Position numbers and translations under genes: made by a program | In this document: piece by piece, positions 6,731 through 11,695 of the stretch | How the letters are laid out: each line of letters starts with the position of its first letter | Position numbering within the stretch: the first letter of the stretch is position 1 | The notes under the pieces: generated by a model | Database searches by the model: none | The model's input: the letters and a program-made list of their open reading frames with translations, nothing else | Told to the model about the DNA's origin: nothing | NCBI GenBank assembly: GCA_023415335.1 | Contig: JAEZLD010000069.1 | Coordinates: forward strand, 1-11,695 | DNA: 11,695 bases | Reading direction: 5' to 3' | Source of the DNA: Bacillota bacterium | Lineage (GTDB): Bacteria; Bacillota; Clostridia; Clostridiales; Caloramatoraceae

Positions 6731-7615
6731 TTGGATACGAAAGAGTTTGAATACGATGAGGGAATATATTTTGATGAAATAAAGGATTTTGACCTTAAGC
6801 ATACCTTTGACTGCGGACAGTGCTTCCGCTGGAGAGAGGAGCCTGACGGAAGCTACATTGGGGTGGCTTATGGAAGGGCAGTAAGAATGGTACTCCATGG
6901 AAGCAGGCTTTATATTAAAAACGGAAAAAAGGCCGATAGTGAGTTTTGGAAGTGCTATCTTGACCTTGAAAGGGACTATGGCAGCATAAAAAACAGACTG
7001 TCTGAGGATAATATATTGAAAACAGCCATAGCCCATGGCGGCGGCATAAGAATACTGAACCAGGAGCCCTTTGAAACTACTATATCCTTTATAATATCTG
7101 CAAACAACAGGATACCAATGATTAAAAGAGCTGTTGAAAACATAGCGCAGAGGTTTGGAGAGCCTATAGAGCTTGAAGGAAGGACATATTATGCCTTCCC
7201 GAATCCTAAACAGCTTTCAGAAGCCACAGAGGAGGATTTGAAGGCCTGTGGCTGCGGCTTCAGGGCACCATATATTGTGTCCACAGCTGCCAAGGTAGCA
7301 TCAGGAGAGGTATGTCTGGACAGTATTAAGAACCTATTAACTGATGATGCCCAGAAGGAGCTTATGTGCCTGTCGGGCATAGGTCCCAAGGTTGCAGACT
7401 GTATACTGCTCTTTTCAATGGAAAAGCATGATGCCTTCCCTGTAGATGTATGGGTAAAGAGGGTCATGCAGTATTTCTATCTGGCTCCGGATGTGAGCCT
7501 CAAAAAAATAAGGGACTTCGGAAGAAGCCAGTTCGGCAACCTTGCAGGCTTTGCACAGCAATACCTGTTTTATTACGCAAGAGATCTTAAGGGTAAGGAA
7601 GGCCTTGAAAAATAG
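6731..7615 (+). CDS. ogg: 8-oxoguanine DNA glycosylase/AP lyase (OGG1-like, HhH-GPD)
   Basis: A 294-aa bifunctional base-excision repair enzyme that removes 8-oxoguanine paired with C and nicks the abasic site through a Schiff-base lysine. Seen: the OGG N-terminal motif FDCGQCFRW (26-34), the core IISANNRIPMIKRA (121-134), and the helix-hairpin-helix LSGIGPKVADC (214-224) with catalytic K220, then FPVDVWVKR with catalytic D239. The spacing matches human OGG1 (GTKVADC...VPVDV). Both catalytic residues are present, which separates it from AlkA-type glycosylases lacking the lysine. The start is TTG with AGAAGGAG (6719-6726) four bases upstream. An upstream in-frame GTG at 6692 is cut off by a TGA, and the next in-frame ATG falls after the FDCGQCFRW motif, so TTG is the best start. 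Two terminators follow at 7721 and 7778. Confidence 0.93.
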   Translation: MDTKEFEYDEGIYFDEIKDFDLKHTFDCGQCFRWREEPDGSYIGVAYGRAVRMVLHGSRLYIKNGKKADSEFWKCYLDLERDYGSIKNRLSEDNILKTAIAHGGGIRILNQEPFETTISFIISANNRIPMIKRAVENIAQRFGEPIELEGRTYYAFPNPKQLSEATEEDLKACGCGFRAPYIVSTAAKVASGEVCLDSIKNLLTDDAQKELMCLSGIGPKVADCILLFSMEKHDAFPVDVWVKRVMQYFYLAPDVSLKKIRDFGRSQFGNLAGFAQQYLFYYARDLKGKEGLEK

Positions 7616-7720
7616 AAAAGTGTAGGGGTGGAAAACATCTATTTAGGATGTCTTCCTGTGCCCATCCAGAGGATGAAGATAAGGTAAAAATGAAAAGAGA
7701 AAGTATAAATTAAAATATAG

Positions 7721-7753
7721 AGAAGCCTGACTCAGCAATAGTCAGGCTTCTTT
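7721..7753 (+). terminator. First of two tandem terminators after ogg
   Basis: A 12-bp perfect stem (7721-7732 with 7740-7751) with a 7-base loop is followed by a short T stretch (TTT at 7751-7753, then AATATA). The stem is strong but the U-tail is poor, so it may depend on the second hairpin. The 105 bases between the ogg stop and this stem hold only small inverted repeats (ACATC/GATGT at 7635-7651, CATCC/GGATG at 7663-7675) and no gene I can support. Confidence 0.8.
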
Positions 7754-7777
7754 AATATAAAGGAATACTATATGCCT

Positions 7778-7809
7778 GGACATGAAAAATTTCTGCATGT
7801 CCTTTTTTT
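7778..7809 (+). terminator. Second tandem terminator
   Basis: GGACATG (7778-7784) pairs with CATGTCC (7796-7802), with an A/T-rich 11-base loop, and is followed at once by seven T residues (7803-7809). This is a standard Rho-independent terminator insulating the gene at 7903. Confidence 0.85.
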
Positions 7810-7902
7810 ATACCTATGATTATGCCATGAAATTAGGTCAATAATTTATATTGATATTAATTATACAACTATGCATTACATAAATGCTTATGGAGGTACA
7901 TC

Positions 7903-9543
7903 ATGAAAAAAGAACTGTTTAATAAAGTCTTAAGTCTTAATGACTCCATAGCTCCTCAGTATTTTAGCGTACAGGAGGAGGGAATATGCTATTTTGACAG
8001 GGTAAATATTGAGGAGGGAAGGTTCTGGCATGTAAGGGAAGGAAGACAGAGCATTGTACTTGAAACAGATGGCGGGCAGGGGGTGCTGGATGAGAAGGGA
8101 AATATGTATGTATTGAATGCGGGAGAAAAAACAACTCTTATACCTATAATAAATAATAAAAATGGGGAACCTATAGAACTGCCAGGGCTATTCTATGACT
8201 TTAAAATAAGCCATGGAGGCAGCTATGTATTTCTTGGGAATGATAATGGAAGCAACCTTATACATATTACTAATTCAAATGGTGTAACAATGGCAGAAAT
8301 ACATATCCCTGAGTTGGTGTTTGCCAGCTGCCTTGCTCTGGATAAGGAAAATATATATGTGGGTGGAATTGAGAAGGGGGGAGGATTGGTTATTGCCTGC
8401 CTGAATTATCTTGGTTCAATAAATAAATGCTGGTCCCTTGTCTGCAGTCCAAAGGAAAGGCTTGTGGGAAAACTACAGCTTTATGGGAATAAAATAATAG
8501 TACTTATAGGAGGGACATATGATACCATAGGAGTACTTGATATAGGAAGGGATGATTTTAAAGAAATATCCATGAAAAAGCTTAGTATTAAAAGCTGTGC
8601 AGATCTGCAGGTGTTTAATGACCAGTTATATTTGCTAAGCGGGAAAAGTATAATGTCTATGGATGTGGAAGAATTGGAGGAGCTGGCTGATGTGCCTGCA
8701 TATGGTATGCACAAGAGGAACAGGGAGCATCTTAGCTACGAGTACCTGATGTATACCAGGTCCATGAGAAGCCAGGCAATTTCCTCAGTGCTGCCAGGTG
8801 TTATATTTTCATCCCTAATAACACTGATGCTGATGATTACAGGGCAGATAGCCTTTGCAGGTTATCTCCAGCAGGGTGAATTTCAGCTACTTATGGCAGT
8901 CGTAGGAGTGTACCTTATTGCTTCCTTAAAGAATATCACTGCTCTTGCAGATAAGGCATCAAGGGTTGACAGCCTTCTCAGTCTGTACAATGAAAGCGGT
9001 AGCCTTGCATCAAGATTTGCATTTCCTTGTCTTGCTTCCTTTACTATATTTGCATTTGTGTATCTGCTGGGCTATCCTGGAATAGGGAGTATGTATGGAT
9101 GGATAGCAGGCGCTGTGGCTATGATAATGTTCTCGGCTATACAGATAAGGAGTCTCAGAAAGCTTAAGAGGGAGAAGGATGATGTAATAGTTGAGCTGTT
9201 AAGGGAGGATGACCTGGAAACGGAAATGTCCATTAGGGCAGTATTAAGAAGCATGAAAAGACAGGGCTGTGAAGAAATGCTTATTAAGATTGCTACAGAG
9301 GATAAGGCTATTATGCGCAGGATAAACAAATGGGCTTCCACACGTAAGGGTATAATCGGTGACCTGAAGCCTGCGCAAAAAGGAGAAGACACTATATCGG
9401 TAACGCTGGACTTTTCAAGAAGGGACATAAGATACTCCAGATTTTCTATTGCAATGGATTATATTTCATATTTAAAGAACAGTACTATAATAAGTGCCAT
9501 GGATATACAGTGCTGTTCATCAACTGAAAAATTAAAAAAATGA
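7903..9543 (+). CDS. Unrecognised membrane protein with propeller-like N-terminus
   Basis: I do not recognise this 546-aa protein. There is no signal peptide. Residues 15-260 consist of short beta strands ending in turn motifs (NMYVLNAG, NIYVGGIEKGG, QLYLLSGK) that resemble blades of a WD40/quinoprotein-like propeller. A basic stretch (271-290) leads to four hydrophobic segments at about 295-318, 327-342, 372-390 and 396-416. Positive charges (KRNR at 271-274, RSLRKLKREK after 415) place both ends in the cytoplasm, with two short outer loops (about 319-326 and 391-395). The tail (417-546) is charged and helical at first, then includes a strand-rich part near 497-502. The ATG is set by GGAGGT at 7892-7897. 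It has no operon partner: terminators lie before it and the groESL promoter after it, though no clear terminator is seen after its stop. A sensor or scaffold reading a cytoplasmic signal is possible, but that is speculation. Confidence 0.85.
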   Translation: MKKELFNKVLSLNDSIAPQYFSVQEEGICYFDRVNIEEGRFWHVREGRQSIVLETDGGQGVLDEKGNMYVLNAGEKTTLIPIINNKNGEPIELPGLFYDFKISHGGSYVFLGNDNGSNLIHITNSNGVTMAEIHIPELVFASCLALDKENIYVGGIEKGGGLVIACLNYLGSINKCWSLVCSPKERLVGKLQLYGNKIIVLIGGTYDTIGVLDIGRDDFKEISMKKLSIKSCADLQVFNDQLYLLSGKSIMSMDVEELEELADVPAYGMHKRNREHLSYEYLMYTRSMRSQAISSVLPGVIFSSLITLMLMITGQIAFAGYLQQGEFQLLMAVVGVYLIASLKNITALADKASRVDSLLSLYNESGSLASRFAFPCLASFTIFAFVYLLGYPGIGSMYGWIAGAVAMIMFSAIQIRSLRKLKREKDDVIVELLREDDLETEMSIRAVLRSMKRQGCEEMLIKIATEDKAIMRRINKWASTRKGIIGDLKPAQKGEDTISVTLDFSRRDIRYSRFSIAMDYISYLKNSTIISAMDIQCCSSTEKLKK

Positions 9544-9644
9544 CTTAAAAATAGATAAATGAAGATAATTAGCGAATTACAAAGCTAAACGCTTAAAATC
9601 TGCTAAAATGAACATATTTAACACCTGTAGGGAAAATGATGTAT

Positions 9645-9673
9645 TTGAAAATGTAGGCCACATTATTTATTAT
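9645..9673 (+). promoter_or_regulatory. Sigma-A promoter of groESL
   Basis: TTGAAA (9645-9650) is followed after 17 bases by TATTAT (9668-9673); an overlapping TATAAT (9671-9676) gives a 20-base spacing. The start point is expected around 9680, directly before the CIRCE element, which is the usual arrangement for HrcA repression. The bases between the preceding stop (9543) and this promoter show no clear terminator. Confidence 0.75.
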
Positions 9674-9684
9674 AATAATTGTAA

Positions 9685-9711
9685 TTAGCACTCAACTTGA
9701 GTGAGTGCTAA
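9685..9711 (+). promoter_or_regulatory. CIRCE operator (HrcA binding site)
   Basis: TTAGCACTC, nine bases, then GAGTGCTAA: an exact match to the CIRCE consensus with perfect arms. HrcA binds it and represses groESL. GroEL is needed to keep HrcA active, so unfolded proteins that titrate GroEL relieve repression. The hrcA gene is not in this window. Confidence 0.98.
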
Positions 9712-9755
9712 CAAAAAGTTAAAAATATATTCATTATATACGAGGAGGGTTTATT

Positions 9756-10040
9756 ATGACACTCAAACCACTTGGAGACAGAGTAGTAATTAAAAAGGTA
9801 GAAGCTGAGGAGACAACCAAAAGCGGAATAGTGCTTCCTGGTGCAGCAAAGGAAAAGCCTCAGATGGCAGAAGTAGTTGCAGTAGGACCTGGAGGAATGG
9901 TTGACGGCAAGGAAGTTAAGATGGAGCTTAAGGTTGGCGACAAGGTAATCTTCTCTAAATATTCAGGAAATGAAGTTAAAATTGATGGAGAAGAGTATAC
10001 AATATTAAAGCAGGATGACATCCTGGCTATAGTAGAATAA
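9756..10040 (+). CDS. groES: Co-chaperonin GroES
   Basis: A 94-aa subunit of the heptameric lid that caps the GroEL chamber in the cytoplasm. Seen: the N-terminal LKPLGDRVVIKK, the mobile loop (about 16-33) with the GroEL-binding tripeptide I25-V-L27, GPGG in the roof region, and the closing KQDDILAIVE. Length is normal. The ATG is preceded by GAGGAGGGT (9742-9750), a very strong ribosome binding site. It is the first gene of the operon, 44 bases after the CIRCE element and 24 bases ahead of groEL. Confidence 0.99.
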   Translation: MTLKPLGDRVVIKKVEAEETTKSGIVLPGAAKEKPQMAEVVAVGPGGMVDGKEVKMELKVGDKVIFSKYSGNEVKIDGEEYTILKQDDILAIVE

Positions 10041-10064
10041 TTTTATTGAAGGGAGAGACACGAA

Positions 10065-11690
10065 ATGGCAAAGGAAATTAAATTCAGCGAAGACGCAAGA
10101 CGCAGCATGCAGAAGGGCGTAGATAAGCTTGCAGATACTGTTAAAATAACACTTGGACCTAAGGGCAGGAACGTTGTTCTTGATAAGAAATTCGGATCAC
10201 CTCTCATTACTAACGATGGTGTGTCCATAGCAAGGGAAATAGAGCTTGAGGATCCATATGAGAACATGGGAGCACAGCTTGTTAAGGAGGTTGCTACAAA
10301 GACTAACGATGTAGCAGGAGATGGTACTACTACCGCAACACTTCTTGCACAGGCTATAATCAGGGAAGGACTTAAGAACGTTACAGCCGGAGCAAATCCA
10401 ATGCTTATCAGGACCGGAATAAGGAAGGCTGTTGAGATAGCAGTTTCCGAAATAAAGAAGGTTTCAAGACCGGTTGAGGGCAAGAATGACATAGCAAGGG
10501 TTGCATCCATTTCAGCAGCAGATGATGAAATAGGAACTCTTATAGCAGATGCAATGGAGAAGGTTGGCAACGAGGGTGTTATCACTGTTGAGGAATCCAA
10601 ATCCATGGGAACAGAGCTGGACGTTGTTGAAGGAATGCAGTTCGACAGAGGATATGTAAGCTCCTACATGGTAACAGATACCGATAAGATGGAAGCAGTA
10701 CTCGATGACCCATATATACTTATTACGGATAAAAAGATATCAAACATACAGGAAATACTTCCAGTGCTTGAGCAGATAGTACAGCAGGGCAAGAAACTCC
10801 TTATAATCGCTGAGGATATCGAAGGAGAGGCTCTTGCAACACTGGTTGTTAATAAGCTGAGAGGAACCTTCACCTGCGTTGCTGTTAAGGCACCTGGCTT
10901 TGGCGACAGAAGGAAGGAAATGCTCCAGGACATAGCAATACTTACTGGTGGTCAGGTTATCTCCGAAGAGGTTGGAAGAGACCTTAAGGAAGCCACTTTA
11001 GATATGCTGGGCCATGCTGAGAGGATAAAGGTTACAAAGGAAAACACTACTATAGTTAATGGCAAGGGCGACAAGGAAGAAATCCATGCAAGGGTTGCAC
11101 AGATAAGAACACAGATAGAGGAAACTGCTTCAGACTTTGACAGGGAGAAGCTTCAGGAAAGACTTGCTAAGCTTGCTGGCGGAGTTGCAGTTGTTAAGGT
11201 TGGAGCAGCTACTGAAACTGAGCTTAAGGAAAGAAAGCTTAGAATAGAGGACGCTCTTGCAGCAACAAGGGCAGCTGTTGAGGAAGGTATAGTACCTGGA
11301 GGCGGAACTGCTTATATTAATGCAGTACCGGCAGTTTCAGAGCTTTCACTTGAGGGAGACGCACAGATAGGTGTTAACATAGTTAAGAGGGCACTTGAGG
11401 AGCCAGTAAGGCAGATTGCACAGAATGCAGGCTTTGATGGAGCTGTTATAATCGAGAAGATAAAGAACAGCGCTGTAGGAGTAGGCTTCGATGCTCTGAA
11501 GGAAGAGTATGTTGACATGATTAAGGTTGGAATAGTTGACCCAACTAAGGTTACAAGGTCAGCACTCCAGAATGCAGCATCAGTTGCAGCTACATTCCTT
11601 ACAACTGAAGCTGTTGTAGCAGACATCCCAGAGAAGAACCCAGCACCAATGGGTGGCGGAGCTCCTGGTGGAATGCCTGATATGTATTAA
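10065..11690 (+). CDS. groEL: Chaperonin GroEL (60 kDa)
   Basis: A complete 541-aa ATP-driven chaperonin subunit that forms a double seven-membered ring and folds proteins with GroES. Seen: ATP-site residues in LGPKGRNVVLD (30-40), TNDG (49-52) and DVAGDGTTT (82-90), the apical domain (about 190-375), D396 in RIEDAL equivalent to E. coli D398, and the VPGGGTAY element (410-417). The tail is GGGAPGGMPDMY, a shortened Gly/Met tail compared with the GGM repeats of many bacteria but of a kind seen in clostridia. AAGGGAGAG (10049-10057) precedes the ATG. Codon use leans to highly expressed choices (GTT, GCA, CTT) relative to the neighbours. Only five bases follow the stop, so the operon terminator is outside the window. 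Confidence 0.99.
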   Translation: MAKEIKFSEDARRSMQKGVDKLADTVKITLGPKGRNVVLDKKFGSPLITNDGVSIAREIELEDPYENMGAQLVKEVATKTNDVAGDGTTTATLLAQAIIREGLKNVTAGANPMLIRTGIRKAVEIAVSEIKKVSRPVEGKNDIARVASISAADDEIGTLIADAMEKVGNEGVITVEESKSMGTELDVVEGMQFDRGYVSSYMVTDTDKMEAVLDDPYILITDKKISNIQEILPVLEQIVQQGKKLLIIAEDIEGEALATLVVNKLRGTFTCVAVKAPGFGDRRKEMLQDIAILTGGQVISEEVGRDLKEATLDMLGHAERIKVTKENTTIVNGKGDKEEIHARVAQIRTQIEETASDFDREKLQERLAKLAGGVAVVKVGAATETELKERKLRIEDALAATRAAVEEGIVPGGGTAYINAVPAVSELSLEGDAQIGVNIVKRALEEPVRQIAQNAGFDGAVIIEKIKNSAVGVGFDALKEEYVDMIKVGIVDPTKVTRSALQNAASVAATFLTTEAVVADIPEKNPAPMGGGAPGGMPDMY

Positions 11691-11695
11691 AATAA

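Noticed and set aside
7663..7798. Short minus-strand ORFs in the gap after ogg, such as 18 codons from 7798
   Set aside because: They run through the two terminator stems, have no proper RBS spacing and encode no recognisable motif.
10043..10606. Long open frame antisense to groEL (187 codons)
   Set aside because: It mirrors the codon bias of groEL, has a low-complexity Ser/Ala/Pro product and no RBS, and groEL itself is unmistakable.

Overview
The window looks like chromosomal DNA from a low-GC, Gram-positive, spore-former-type anaerobe of the class Clostridia. The evidence is heavy use of AGG, AGA and ATA codons, strong GGAGG ribosome binding sites, some TTG starts, a clostridial Ogg-type DNA glycosylase, a Cthe_2159-type beta-helix surface protein, and a CIRCE-controlled groESL operon. 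I cannot name the species. I see no mobile element, CRISPR array, rRNA or tRNA.

Layout. Positions 1-238 are AT-rich. They probably hold the first two codons of a leftward gene at the edge, then the terminator of a leftward thioredoxin operon (trxA then trxB, 1398 down to 239, overlapping by one base). The reductase keeps its FAD sites and its CxxC pair but has lost the NADPH-binding motifs, so it is probably of the ferredoxin-dependent (FFTR) type. The operon has a clear sigma-A promoter. Between that promoter and the ribosome binding site lies a perfect 17-bp palindrome of the form used by CsoR/CstR-family repressors.

Divergently, 1642-4566 encodes a large exported protein with eight SH3b cell-wall-binding repeats (plus a degenerate ninth) and a C-terminal GH18 catalytic domain. 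It ends at a strong terminator. Next are a probable beta-helix lipoprotein of the Cthe_2159 carbohydrate-binding family (4793-6640, TTG start) and an 8-oxoguanine DNA glycosylase (6731-7615, TTG start), followed by two tandem terminators. The gene at 7903-9543 encodes an unrecognised membrane protein: a predicted cytoplasmic propeller-like N-terminal region, four membrane segments and a cytoplasmic helical tail. The window ends with a promoter, a perfect CIRCE operator, groES and complete groEL.

How the genes relate. The thioredoxin pair maintains thiol redox state and may respond to copper or sulfur species. The GH18/SH3b and beta-helix proteins act at the cell surface. The glycosylase repairs oxidised guanine, and GroESL folds proteins under HrcA control. 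The units appear to be transcribed separately and do not form one pathway. The least ordinary items are the FFTR-like reductase with its palindromic operator, and the orphan propeller/membrane protein.
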